64,000 nucleotides of DNA. It comes from Rhodoferax sp. GTDB taxonomy: Bacteria; Pseudomonadota; Gammaproteobacteria; Burkholderiales; Burkholderiaceae_C. The DNA is taken from assembly GCF_028689295.1 (NCBI RefSeq), contig NZ_JAQTWL010000006.1, positions 1 to 64,000 on the forward strand. Direction: 5' to 3'. Under the pieces are notes generated by a model, which saw only the letters and a program-made list of their open reading frames with translations, had not been told where the DNA came from and ran no database searches. Position numbers and translations under genes: made by a program. Below are positions 17,621-27,941 of this stretch, one piece after another. Position 1 is the first letter of the stretch, and each line of letters opens with the position of its first letter.

Positions 17621-19985
17621 TGCAGACCGATCGCACCATTTTCAGGTCTGTCAGCCCCATCATGACTTTTTCCATGCCGTCCATCTTCAGGGTGCGCATG
17701 CCGCCCTCGACAGCGGCGGCAAAAATGTCGGCCACCCGGGCGCGCTCCTGAATCAGTTTCTTGATGCCTTCGTCGGCAATCAGCAACTCATGCAAGCCGA
17801 CCCGGCCTTTGTAACCCGTTTGATTGCATTTGTCACAACCGGCATGGCGGTATAACTTGAGTGGCCCGCCAGCGCCGAACTGCGTTTGCCAGCCGGCAAT
17901 GAGTTGCTTCAATTCTTCCTCATAATGGTTTTTCCATTGGGCGGAATGGCGCAGCTCGTCGGCGTATTCGACGGCAAACAGGCGTAGTTCCTCGGCATCT
18001 GGCACATAGGCCTCTTTGCAGACGCACAACTTCTTGGCCAGGCGCTGCGCCAGAACGCCAAGCAGGGCGTCGGCGAAATTGAACGGGTCCATGCCCATGT
18101 CCAGCAGGCGGGTGATGGACTCTGGCGCCGAATTAGTGTGCAGGGTGGAAAACACCAGGTGGCCTGTGAGCGAGGCTTCAATACCCATGGACACGGTTTC
18201 ATGGTCGCGCGACTCACCCACCATGATGATGTCGGGGTCGGCCCGCAAAAATGAGCGCATGATCATCGCAAAGTCGATGCCCGCCTTTTTGTTGATCTGC
18301 ACCTGGCGCAGGCCTTTCTGGGTGATTTCAACCGGATCTTCGGCGGTCCATATCTTGGTGTCGGGCGTGTTGAGGTTTTTCAGGATCGAGTGGAGCGTGG
18401 TGGTTTTGCCCGAGCCGGTGGGGCCGCACACGTAAAACAGGCCATAGGGTTTGGCAATGGTTCTGAGCACCCGTTCCATGTTGTGCGGGGTCAGGCCCAG
18501 CTTGTCCAGCGGAATCGGTTCGCCGGCTGCCAGAATCCGCATCACCACGTCCTCGACCCCACCCGCAGAGGGGATGGTGGCCACGCGCAGCTCGATGTCG
18601 ATGGGGCCGTACTTCTTGAATTTGATCTTGCCGTCCTGGGGTCTGCGGCGCTCGGAAATATCGAGGTCGCACATGATTTTCAGGCGCGTCACCATGGCCT
18701 GGCGAAAATGCGCCGGCACCTCGATGTAGGGTTGCAGCGAGCCATCGATGCGAAAGCGGATACCGGTTTTGAGCTTGCCCGGCATGGGCTCAATGTGGAT
18801 GTCGGAGGCCCCCTGATGGTAGGCGTCGAGGATGACCTTGTTGACGAATTTGACGAGTTCGTTGTCAGCCGCCGCAGACTCCAGCGAATCATCGTTGTTG
18901 CCATCGTCCATGGGCGAACTGTCCATGTCGGCGAGCATGTCACTGATGCTGCCGCTCTCGGCCTCGACGCCAAAAATCTGGCCCAGGGTCTGCATGAACT
19001 CATACCGCGTCGTGACCCGGTAAGAAAACTTGCTGATGCGCGGAAAAACCTGGGCCACGATGCGCGAACTGCGCACCGCTTCGGGATCCAGGCACATGAT
19101 GACCAGACCATCCGGTGATTCTTCCAGCGGGATCCAGCCCTGCTCATCGATGAACTCGCGCTTGAGCGCACTGTGCAGACCCTCGGAGCGAATGTGGCCC
19201 TCGCTGAAAGGCTCATAGGGCACGGCAAAAAACTTGGCCAGCGACGGACCAATCTGTGCCGGGCGAACCTGATATTCGGTGAGCAGCACATGCTCGACCG
19301 TCAGACCCTGTTTGCGCGCTTGCTGCAGGCAGTGCTCCAGTTCCGACGCACTCATGACATCGCTGGTGACCAGGCCATCGTATTTGGTGACCATGCGCCG
19401 CACGCCGTCTTCCTGCTTGCGAATGCGCTGGCGGATGGCTGTGGCGAGGGTCTTGCAGAGCTGAGTGACGCCTTCAGTATCCAGATCGCTGAAAGCCTGG
19501 TCCTTTTTGCTGTTGATGATTTGCAGCACACCATACAGCGTGTCGCCAGCCAGGATCGGCGCCGTCAGCATTTGCCGCGTGCGATAGCCTGAGCGCTTGT
19601 CCACCTCTTTGAAGAATGTCAAGGACGGGTGCAGGTTTCTAAGCGCCTCGTCGTCATAAACATCAGGCAAATTGACCAGCTTTTGACTGAACGCCACATA
19701 ACCCGCGACGCTTTTTGGCGAGATCGGCAGTTTCAGATCACGGCTGCTGTTGAGTCCGGTCTTGATCTTGGAGATGATGGCGTTGCGCTCCTCGTTGACC
19801 ACATAAAGCGTCAGCCGATCGGCAATGAACAGATTGCAAATATCCTGACTGGATTCCAACATGATTTGTTCAATGTTGTCAGTCTCATGGATGCGTGCGG
19901 TAATTTCTTGAAGCCGCTTGTAAAAAAGAGCTTCTACGGTCATGCCGCCATGATCCAGATTGGAGAATTGGTTGGGAGCGTTCAT
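17613..19985 (-). CDS. GspE/PilB-family secretion ATPase with N-terminal GAF domain
   Basis: The 790-residue product has an N-terminal GAF domain (about 20-180, ending TAPILAGDTLYGVLQIINSK). A GspE N-terminal domain (about 200-340) and the T2SE ATPase (about 380-690) follow, then a C-terminal zinc-finger module (CDKCNQTGYKGRVGLHELL). Walker A is GPTGSGKTTT, Walker B IIMVGESRDHET and the His box GHLVFSTLHTNSA, so it should hydrolyse ATP. The GAF domain is unusual for GspE/PilB and suggests ligand gating. No other type II secretion or pilus-assembly gene lies nearby except pilTU 5 kb away. It follows the FHA and PP2C genes on the same strand. Confidence 0.9.
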   Translation of the reverse strand: MNAPNQFSNLDHGGMTVEALFYKRLQEITARIHETDNIEQIMLESSQDICNLFIADRLTLYVVNEERNAIISKIKTGLNSSRDLKLPISPKSVAGYVAFSQKLVNLPDVYDDEALRNLHPSLTFFKEVDKRSGYRTRQMLTAPILAGDTLYGVLQIINSKKDQAFSDLDTEGVTQLCKTLATAIRQRIRKQEDGVRRMVTKYDGLVTSDVMSASELEHCLQQARKQGLTVEHVLLTEYQVRPAQIGPSLAKFFAVPYEPFSEGHIRSEGLHSALKREFIDEQGWIPLEESPDGLVIMCLDPEAVRSSRIVAQVFPRISKFSYRVTTRYEFMQTLGQIFGVEAESGSISDMLADMDSSPMDDGNNDDSLESAAADNELVKFVNKVILDAYHQGASDIHIEPMPGKLKTGIRFRIDGSLQPYIEVPAHFRQAMVTRLKIMCDLDISERRRPQDGKIKFKKYGPIDIELRVATIPSAGGVEDVVMRILAAGEPIPLDKLGLTPHNMERVLRTIAKPYGLFYVCGPTGSGKTTTLHSILKNLNTPDTKIWTAEDPVEITQKGLRQVQINKKAGIDFAMIMRSFLRADPDIIMVGESRDHETVSMGIEASLTGHLVFSTLHTNSAPESITRLLDMGMDPFNFADALLGVLAQRLAKKLCVCKEAYVPDAEELRLFAVEYADELRHSAQWKNHYEEELKQLIAGWQTQFGAGGPLKLYRHAGCDKCNQTGYKGRVGLHELLIADEGIKKLIQERARVADIFAAAVEGGMRTLKMDGMEKVMMGLTDLKMVRSVCIK

Positions 19986-20057
19986 GTTGACGCAAGCCTG
20001 GACATCACGAACCCCATTTATTTAGCTGCCATGTCGCACCCTGAAATCGTCGAATGA

Positions 20058-20759
20058 TCAGCATTGGAAAAATTGCAGGACGGTCCCGCTCAAGGTGATT
20101 TGATCGCCCTCAGCCAGCATTCTGGGTTCCTGGCCAACCGGGGAGCCGTTGAGCAGGGGCGCGTCGTCCCCTTCAACCAGGTGCATAAAGTAATTTTGGT
20201 CGCGCCTTGTGATGGCGGCAACTGCAAGGCCAGGCTTGCCGAAGGTGGTGACCATTTTGGTCAGCGGCAATTCCCGCCCGGCGGCTGGCCCGGAAATGAC
20301 TTTGATGCGGCCCACAAGGCCTGTGGCAGGCCCAGCCGGGCTTGCCGGTGGCGGTGGCGGTGGCGGTGGCGGTGGCGGTGGCGGTGGCGGTGGCGGTGGC
20401 GGTGGCGGTGGCATCAGACTGGCGTTGACTGTCAGGTCTTCCTGATTTTCTTGGCCGCCATCATCGTCGCCCGACCCGGATGAGAATTTGATTTTGAAAT
20501 TGCCGATTTCAATGACATCGCCATCATGCAGCGTCTGCTTTTTCACGGCGATGCCGTTGACGTAAGTGCCGTTGGTGCTGTCGAGGTCCTCGATACTCAC
20601 TTGCCGGTCTTCAAGGACCAGACATGCATGTCGGCCACTGACTGCCATATTTTCCATGACAACATCGCTGTGGGGACGCCGCCCCAGAGTGGTTCGATCC
20701 TTGATAAGCTGGACTTCCTGGATGATTTCACTGCCAAGCTTGATGGTGATTTTGGGCAC
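20058..20759 (-). CDS. FHA-domain protein with polyproline linker
   Basis: The 233-residue cytosolic protein begins with a canonical FHA domain (about 1-95). Its phosphothreonine-binding residues are visible in TLGRRPHSDVV, SGRHA and DLDSTNGTYVNG. An acidic linker leads to 22 consecutive prolines (117-138). A second, degenerate FHA-like segment (about 147-233) lacks the SxxH motif. The start is a GTG with an AGGAG site 6 bases upstream. It lies between PP2C and the GAF-GspE ATPase. Together they suggest Ser/Thr-phosphorylation control, but no kinase gene is in the window. Confidence 0.9.
   Translation of the reverse strand: MPKITIKLGSEIIQEVQLIKDRTTLGRRPHSDVVMENMAVSGRHACLVLEDRQVSIEDLDSTNGTYVNGIAVKKQTLHDGDVIEIGNFKIKFSSGSGDDDGGQENQEDLTVNASLMPPPPPPPPPPPPPPPPPPPPPPASPAGPATGLVGRIKVISGPAAGRELPLTKMVTTFGKPGLAVAAITRRDQNYFMHLVEGDDAPLLNGSPVGQEPRMLAEGDQITLSGTVLQFFQC
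20347..20412. repeat. Hexanucleotide microsatellite, 11 copies of GGTGGC
   Basis: Sixty-six bases of perfect GGTGGC repeats on the plus strand encode the 22-proline linker of the FHA protein on the minus strand. Because the unit is six bases, slippage changes linker length two prolines at a time without a frameshift. Confidence 0.97.
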
Positions 20760-20788
20760 AAACAGCTCCTGTAAACGTGAGTTCTAGA

Positions 20789-21574
20789 CTAACTGACAAG
20801 CAAACGCGACAACTTGCCAGGTTCGTCTGGCGCATCTTTGGCGTGGATCAATACAACTGCAATATTATCCCGTCCACCTTTGGCATTGGCCAGATTAATT
20901 AGAGCAGACGCTAGCTTGACGATATTTTTCTCTTGAACCATCAGGCAGGCCATGCTGGCATCATCCACCATATCGGTCAAGCCATCGGAGCACATCAGGT
21001 AAAAATCACCGGCGACGACCTGGAAAGTCCGGACCTCAATGAGCACTTCAGTTTCCACACCAAGAGCGCGCGTCAATAGATTTCCGCCCCGCGCAGCGGC
21101 AGCATGTTCGCGAGAGATCAGACCGGCATCCACCTGCTCCTGCCGCATGGAGTGGTCTTTGGTGATTTGCGTCAACACTTCGCCGCGCAGCCGATAACAG
21201 CGTGAGTCTCCCAGATGCGTCAAAAACAGGTGATCGCGCTGAAAAATAGCCGCCACCAGAGTGGTGCCCATGCCTGAATAAACGGGGTTGTCGGTGGCTG
21301 CCTGCAGGATCGCCCGGTTGGCAGTAGCGACACTGGCGGCCAGCGCGCGGCAGATGTCGTCCCGATGGCTCAGCGGCGCGCTGCCGGACAGGCAACGGGT
21401 GAGTTCCGCCGTGATCGAAGTGGTTGCCATGCCACTGGCGACCTCGCCCGCGTTGTATCCGCCCATGCCATCGGCCAGCACGGCCAAGCTACAACTTTCG
21501 TCAAAAAGCACGGCATCTTCGTTGTTGCGACGAATCAAGCCCGGATCGGTTTTGGCACAAAAGGTGTAGTTCAT
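20789..21574 (-). CDS. PP2C-family serine/threonine phosphatase
   Basis: The 261-residue product has the metal-dependent phosphatase motifs: RRNNEDAVLFD, AVLADGMGGYNAGEVAS, LTHLGDSRCYRL, LMCSDGLTDMVDD and GGRDNIAVVLI. These supply the two-metal aspartates. It resembles the bacterial Stp type that reverses Hanks-kinase phosphorylation. I place the start at the ATG 21574 (MNYTFCAKTDPGLIRRNNED), matching the family; a TTG 18 bases upstream is possible. The FHA gene follows after 29 bases. Confidence 0.92.
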   Translation of the reverse strand: MNYTFCAKTDPGLIRRNNEDAVLFDESCSLAVLADGMGGYNAGEVASGMATTSITAELTRCLSGSAPLSHRDDICRALAASVATANRAILQAATDNPVYSGMGTTLVAAIFQRDHLFLTHLGDSRCYRLRGEVLTQITKDHSMRQEQVDAGLISREHAAAARGGNLLTRALGVETEVLIEVRTFQVVAGDFYLMCSDGLTDMVDDASMACLMVQEKNIVKLASALINLANAKGGRDNIAVVLIHAKDAPDEPGKLSRLLVS

Positions 21575-21644
21575 GATTGGTTCATCAGCCAAGCGGAAAG
21601 GTGCGGCAAAATTCTTCCACCGCGCTCGATCGCTTCCAGAAACA

Positions 21645-21681
21645 ACAAAGCCGGATTGTCCATCAGGAAATCCGGCTTTGT
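21645..21681 (-). terminator. Rho-independent terminator after sucD
   Basis: A perfect 13-bp stem (ACAAAGCCGGATT at 21645-21657 and its complement at 21669-21681) encloses an 11-base loop. On the minus strand the stem is followed by a T-rich tail (TGTTTCT). It lies 43 bases past the sucD stop and should separate sucCD from the PP2C cluster. Confidence 0.85.
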
Positions 21682-21723
21682 GGCCTTGACCCGGTCAAGC
21701 GCCTTGCTTCACAGGCTCGGTGC

Positions 21724-22617
21724 TTAGAGCATGGCCTTGAGCAGCTTGGCCATCTCGGACGGGTTTCGCGTGACCTTGAAGCCACACTCTTCCATCACCG
21801 CCAACTTGGCCTCGGCGGTGTCGCCCCCACCAGAAATCAGGGCGCCGGCATGTCCCATGCGTTTGCCAGCGGGTGCAGTCACACCGGCGATGAAGCCGAC
21901 GATGGGCTTCTTCATGTTGAGCTTGCACCAGCGCGCGGCCTCGGCTTCGTCCGGGCCGCCGATCTCGCCGATCATGATGACGGCATCGGTGTCGGGGTCG
22001 TCGTTGAAGGCCTTCATCACGTCAATGTGCTTGAGGCCATTGATGGGGTCGCCACCAATGCCGACCGCGCTGGACTGGCCCAGACCGATTTCGGTCAACT
22101 GCGCAACGGCTTCATAGGTGAGGGTGCCTGAGCGGCTGACCACGCCAATGCGACCCTTGCGGTGGATATGACCCGGCATGATGCCGATCTTGATCTCGTC
22201 GGGCGTGATCAGGCCGGGACAGTTGGGGCCGAGCAACAAGGTTTCCTTGCCTCCAGCAGCCACTTTGGCTTTCATGCGGTTGCGCACTTCAAGCATGTCC
22301 TTGATCGGGATGCCTTCGGTGATGCAAATCGCCAAGTCAAGCTCGGCTTCAACGGCTTCCCAGATGGCCGCGGCTGCACCGGCTGGCGGCACATAAATCA
22401 CGCTGACGGTGGCACCCGTGTCGGCGGCGGCTTCCTTGACCGAGGCGTAGATCGGGATGTTGAAAATCGACTCGCCGGCCTTCTTGGGGTTGACGCCCGC
22501 GACAAAGCAGTTTTTGCCATTGGCGTATTCCTGGCACTTTTCAGTGTGAAACTGGCCCGTCTTGCCGGTGATGCCCTGGGTGATGACCTTGGTGTCTTTG
22601 TTGATGTAGATCGACAT
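21724..22617 (-). CDS. sucD: Succinyl-CoA synthetase alpha subunit
   Basis: This subunit of the TCA-cycle enzyme carries the CoA site and the phosphorylated histidine. The 297-residue product starts MSIYINKDTKVITQGITGKTG. It contains GPNCPGLITPDEIKIGIMPG and the active-site histidine in GHAGALISGGGDTAEAK. It forms an operon with sucC, 66 bases apart. Confidence 0.97.
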   Translation of the reverse strand: MSIYINKDTKVITQGITGKTGQFHTEKCQEYANGKNCFVAGVNPKKAGESIFNIPIYASVKEAAADTGATVSVIYVPPAGAAAAIWEAVEAELDLAICITEGIPIKDMLEVRNRMKAKVAAGGKETLLLGPNCPGLITPDEIKIGIMPGHIHRKGRIGVVSRSGTLTYEAVAQLTEIGLGQSSAVGIGGDPINGLKHIDVMKAFNDDPDTDAVIMIGEIGGPDEAEAARWCKLNMKKPIVGFIAGVTAPAGKRMGHAGALISGGGDTAEAKLAVMEECGFKVTRNPSEMAKLLKAML

Positions 22618-22683
22618 TTTTATTCCTAATCAGTTGGGGACAGCGCTGGCTCGCGTCGCATAGCTGCGGTCCGTCCCGCAAAT

Positions 22684-23847
<1,164 letters not shown>

Positions 23848-24005
23848 GAGCTCTCTCAGGAATAAATGATTGGATAGCCGTCTGATTTGCCCAACGGGGC
23901 ACGCCATGGACGCCGTGCGGATCAACTGCGGACTGTATCATGCTGCATTGCGGCAATCTGTTGCCAGCCTTACAAGCACATCACTTTTCGGGATTTGATT
24001 TCACC

Positions 24006-24941
24006 ATGCTGAAAATCTTCATCGACGGCGAAGCCGGCACCACCGGCCTGCAGATTCGCGAACGGCTGCAAGCCATGTCCGGTATCGAACTCATCAGCAT
24101 TGCACCTGAACGCCGCAAAGACCCGCTGGCCAAGCGCGAGCTGATGGCGCAAGCAGATATGGTCATCCTGTGCCTGCACGACGATGCGGCCGTTGAATCG
24201 GTGGCCATGATCGACGAGTTGGCCAGTATCAGCGGCCAGACTGGCCCCAAAATCATCGATGCCTCCACCGCGCACCGCACCGCGCCAGGTTGGGTTTATG
24301 GCTTTGCCGAACTCCAGCCGGGACAGCGCGAGGCCATCCGGGCGGCGCACCGCGTGACCAACCCTGGCTGCTATGCCACAGGGGCCATCGCGCTGCTGCG
24401 ACCGTTGATCGCTGCCGGACTGATCCCGGCTGATTTCCCTGTATGTTTGCCCTCGGTCAGCGGCTATTCGGGCGGTGGCCGACCGATGATCGAAGCTTAC
24501 GAGCAGTGCACGGCACCGGCATTTGAGCTGTATGCACTGGGTTTGAAGCACAAGCACGTTCCGGAAATCATGGCCTACACCGGCCTGACGCGGCGACCCT
24601 TGTTTGTGCCCGCCGTGGGCAACTTCAAACAGGGCATGCTGGTGCAGATGCCGTTGCACCTTGACCTGCTGCCCGGCCGGCCCAGCGCCGACGACCTGCA
24701 TGACGCCCTGGCGCAGCACTACGCGGGCAGCGAATGGGTCAAGGTCTTGCCGGCCACCGCAGATCACAAGCTCGATGCGGTGGCACTGGCTGGCACCAAC
24801 CGGCTGGAGCTGCGCGTCTTTGCCAATCAAGCAGCAGGCGACAGTTTCCACCATGCGGTACTGGTAGCGCGGCTGGACAACCTGGGCAAAGGCGCCAGCG
24901 GTGCAGCGGTGCAAAATTTGCAGTTGATGCTGGGGCTGTAA
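24006..24941 (+). CDS. argC: N-acetyl-gamma-glutamyl-phosphate reductase, type 2
   Basis: The enzyme reduces N-acetylglutamyl phosphate with NADPH in arginine synthesis. The 311-residue product is the short type 2 form, starting [20 protein letters not shown]. The catalytic cysteine lies in [13 protein letters not shown], and the [15 protein letters not shown] block is typical of type 2. The ATG at 24006 is the family start. It ends 3 bases from the convergent recX. Confidence 0.95.
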   Translation: MLKIFIDGEAGTTGLQIRERLQAMSGIELISIAPERRKDPLAKRELMAQADMVILCLHDDAAVESVAMIDELASISGQTGPKIIDASTAHRTAPGWVYGFAELQPGQREAIRAAHRVTNPGCYATGAIALLRPLIAAGLIPADFPVCLPSVSGYSGGGRPMIEAYEQCTAPAFELYALGLKHKHVPEIMAYTGLTRRPLFVPAVGNFKQGMLVQMPLHLDLLPGRPSADDLHDALAQHYAGSEWVKVLPATADHKLDAVALAGTNRLELRVFANQAAGDSFHHAVLVARLDNLGKGASGAAVQNLQLMLGL

Positions 24942-24944
24942 AAC

Positions 24945-25394
24945 TCAATCTTCATCGGCGCCCGACATCACGCGGTGGATGGTGTCACCGCCAAAACCGC
25001 GACTGGCCAGAAAACGCATCTGTCTGGCCCGTTCATCAGCATCCTGCGGCGGGTGTTCAAACTTTTTTCGCCACACTTCGCGCGCACGCCCCAGTTCATT
25101 GGCGCGCAACGCAGTGACGGCTTCGGCAACCAGTTCTGGCGCCAGACCTTTGCCCTCCAATTCCTGCTTGATGCGTGACGCGCCAAATTTGGCGGCGCGC
25201 CGGTTGACCACCGACTCGACCACGCGCTGCTCGCTGATAAAGCCCTTGGCCTGCAGGTCATCGAGCGCCAGTGCCAATGTGCCGGGCTCTTCTTCGAAGC
25301 GCTGCAGCTTGCGCTCCAGCTCGGTGCGCGAGTGCTCGCGGCCGCTGAGCAGGCGCAAGGCCCGTCCTTTCAGAGAGGGTTGGTCAAAGGCCAT
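24945..25394 (-). CDS. recX: RecA regulator RecX
   Basis: RecX binds RecA filaments and limits their activity. The 149-residue all-helical product has the family blocks GRALRLLSGREHSRTELERK, LDDLQAKGFISEQRVVES and RASRIKxEL-like GASRIKQELEGKGL. It lies 76 bases after recA in the same direction, the standard arrangement, and could be made by readthrough. Its ATG sits inside one end of a palindromic repeat found elsewhere in the window (see 25391). Confidence 0.95.
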   Translation of the reverse strand: MAFDQPSLKGRALRLLSGREHSRTELERKLQRFEEEPGTLALALDDLQAKGFISEQRVVESVVNRRAAKFGASRIKQELEGKGLAPELVAEAVTALRANELGRAREVWRKKFEHPPQDADERARQMRFLASRGFGGDTIHRVMSGADED

Positions 25395-25432
25395 GGATTG
25401 CCGCGTCGCTGCGCTCCTCGCAAAGACAGTGA
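25391..25432. repeat. Half-copy of dispersed palindromic repeat (family A)
   Basis: CCATGGATTGCCGCGTCGCT and the following CTCCTCGCAAAGAC match the right arm of the complete copies at 47411 and 50656. It fills most of the recX-recA gap and supplies the recX start codon. Confidence 0.7.
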
Positions 25433-25470
25433 TTTTTTTATGCTCTGGGCTGCTTTGGATGCCGTGCCAG

Positions 25471-26553
<1,083 letters not shown>

Positions 26554-26608
26554 GGTTTCTCTCCTGGGTTAACGTTGATCGGCTGCGGGTCGGGAAGGTT
26601 TTCATCCT

Positions 26609-26624
26609 CTGTCATTAACAACAG
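26609..26624. promoter_or_regulatory. LexA (SOS) box upstream of recA
   Basis: CTGT-CATTAACA-ACAG is an exact match to the CTGT-N8-ACAG LexA core and lies 56 bases before the recA start. This is the expected position for SOS control. Confidence 0.8.
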
Positions 26625-26625
26625 G

Positions 26626-26641
26626 CTGGATGCTTGAACAG
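26626..26641. promoter_or_regulatory. Second, degenerate LexA-like box
   Basis: CTGG-ATGCTTGA-ACAG directly follows the first box with one base between. It differs from the core at one position (CTGG for CTGT). It could give cooperative LexA binding at recA, or be chance. Confidence 0.45.
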
Positions 26642-26680
26642 TAGTTTATTTCAGTTGTTAAACTCCGTAAACATATTTAT

Positions 26681-26699
26681 TAGTAAATTTGATTTACTA
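26681..26699. promoter_or_regulatory. Palindromic operator candidate at the marR-type gene start
   Basis: TAGTAAA-TTTGA-TTTACTA is a perfect 7-bp inverted repeat with a 5-base spacer, ending 7 bases before the ATG of the MarR-family gene. Position and symmetry fit autorepression by the MarR dimer. Confidence 0.6.
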
Positions 26700-26706
26700 T
26701 TTTGAC

Positions 26707-27180
26707 ATGACAAAAATCACTGCGGACAAGCGCTGGCGCCAGACCCACATGGGCTATTGGCTGGCGCAGGCATCCGCACATTTTGACGCGCGCGTGCTGA
26801 CCTTGATGGCCGCCAACGACCGCATGCCGCTGGCGCTGGCCAACCTAGCGGCGCGCGGCCACCTGATGGCCTCTCACGTGCACATCACCCAGCACCTGGC
26901 GCTGGAGGGGTCGCGCCTGACCGAACTCGCGGCACGCGCGGGGGTCAGCAAACAGGCCATGGGCAAGCTGGTGGACCAGTGCGAAGCGTGGGACCTGGTG
27001 CAGCGTCAAAGCGACCCGCGTGACGCACGCGCCTGCCTGGTGCTGTTCACGCCAGCCGGCCTGAACTGGTTGCAGGCCCATCAGGAGGCTGTCACGCAAG
27101 CCCAAACCGAACTGCGCACAGCGATAGGTCCCGAGGTGGCCACCGTCATGCTTCTCGGGCTGGAAGCCTATGCCGCCTAA
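26707..27180 (+). CDS. MarR-family transcriptional regulator
   Basis: The 157-residue protein has a winged helix in its centre (SRLTELAARAGVSKQAMGKLVDQCEAWDLV, then a wing with RQSDPRDARACLVLFTPAG). That DPRDxR wing motif is the MarR hallmark. It is divergent from recA. The palindrome at 26681 probably is its own operator. No adjacent efflux or catabolic gene shows what it senses; the two-component genes start 68 bases downstream. Confidence 0.88.
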   Translation: MTKITADKRWRQTHMGYWLAQASAHFDARVLTLMAANDRMPLALANLAARGHLMASHVHITQHLALEGSRLTELAARAGVSKQAMGKLVDQCEAWDLVQRQSDPRDARACLVLFTPAGLNWLQAHQEAVTQAQTELRTAIGPEVATVMLLGLEAYAA

Positions 27181-27248
27181 AATGCCCGAAAACAAGACGC
27201 CATGAAGCCTGAAGCACAAATCCGACCGACCCCAACGAGGAGACATTG

Positions 27249-27923
27249 ATGCGTATTTTGATAGCCGAAGACGACCAGGTTCTGGCGGATGGCCTGTTGC
27301 GCACCTTGCGTAGTTCAGGGGCCGCCGTCGATCACGTGGCCAGCGGCAGCGAGGCCGATGCAGCCTTGATGACCAACACCGAGTTCGACCTGCTGATTCT
27401 GGATCTGGGACTGCCCAGAATGCATGGCCTGGAGGTGCTCAAGCGCCTGCGCGCGCGCGGGTCGTCGCTGCCGGTGCTGATCCTGACAGCCGCCGACAGT
27501 GTCGAAGAGCGCGTCAAGGGGCTCGATTACGGCGCCGACGACTACATGGCCAAGCCCTTCAGCTTGCAGGAGCTTGAAGCGCGGGTGCGCGCTCTGAGCC
27601 GACGTGGCATGGGCGCGGCCAGCAGCACCATCAAGCACGGGCCGCTGATCTACGACCAGGGCGGTCGCGTGGCCAGCATCGACGGCGTCATGGTTGAGCT
27701 GTCGGCGCGCGAGCTGGGTCTGCTGGAGGTGCTCTTGCAGCGCGCCGGCCGGCTGGTCAGCAAAGACCAATTGGTGGAGCGCCTGTGCGAATGGGGCGAA
27801 GAGGTGAGCAACAACGCCATCGAGGTCTATATCCACCGCTTGCGCAAGAAAATAGAAAAGGGCCCGATCCGCATCGCCACCGTGCGCGGACTCGGCTACT
27901 GCCTGGAAAAGATCCCCGGCTAA
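27249..27923 (+). CDS. OmpR-family response regulator (QseB/TctD-like)
   Basis: The 224-residue product has a receiver domain with acidic pocket AEDD and phosphoacceptor Asp52 in LLILDLGLP, then the switch Thr (LILTAADS) and Lys (MAKPFS). A C-terminal OmpR winged helix (about 125-222) follows, with the recognition region NNAIEVYIHRLRKKIE. The ATG at 27249 follows a GAGGAGA ribosome site. The cognate kinase gene starts 18 bases after the stop. Confidence 0.93.
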   Translation: MRILIAEDDQVLADGLLRTLRSSGAAVDHVASGSEADAALMTNTEFDLLILDLGLPRMHGLEVLKRLRARGSSLPVLILTAADSVEERVKGLDYGADDYMAKPFSLQELEARVRALSRRGMGAASSTIKHGPLIYDQGGRVASIDGVMVELSARELGLLEVLLQRAGRLVSKDQLVERLCEWGEEVSNNAIEVYIHRLRKKIEKGPIRIATVRGLGYCLEKIPG

Positions 27924-27941
27924 TCACTTTTTGTTGTGAGC

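Noticed and set aside
20209-20445. Poly-glycine frame on the plus strand
   Set aside because: It is the complement of the polyproline repeat of the FHA gene.
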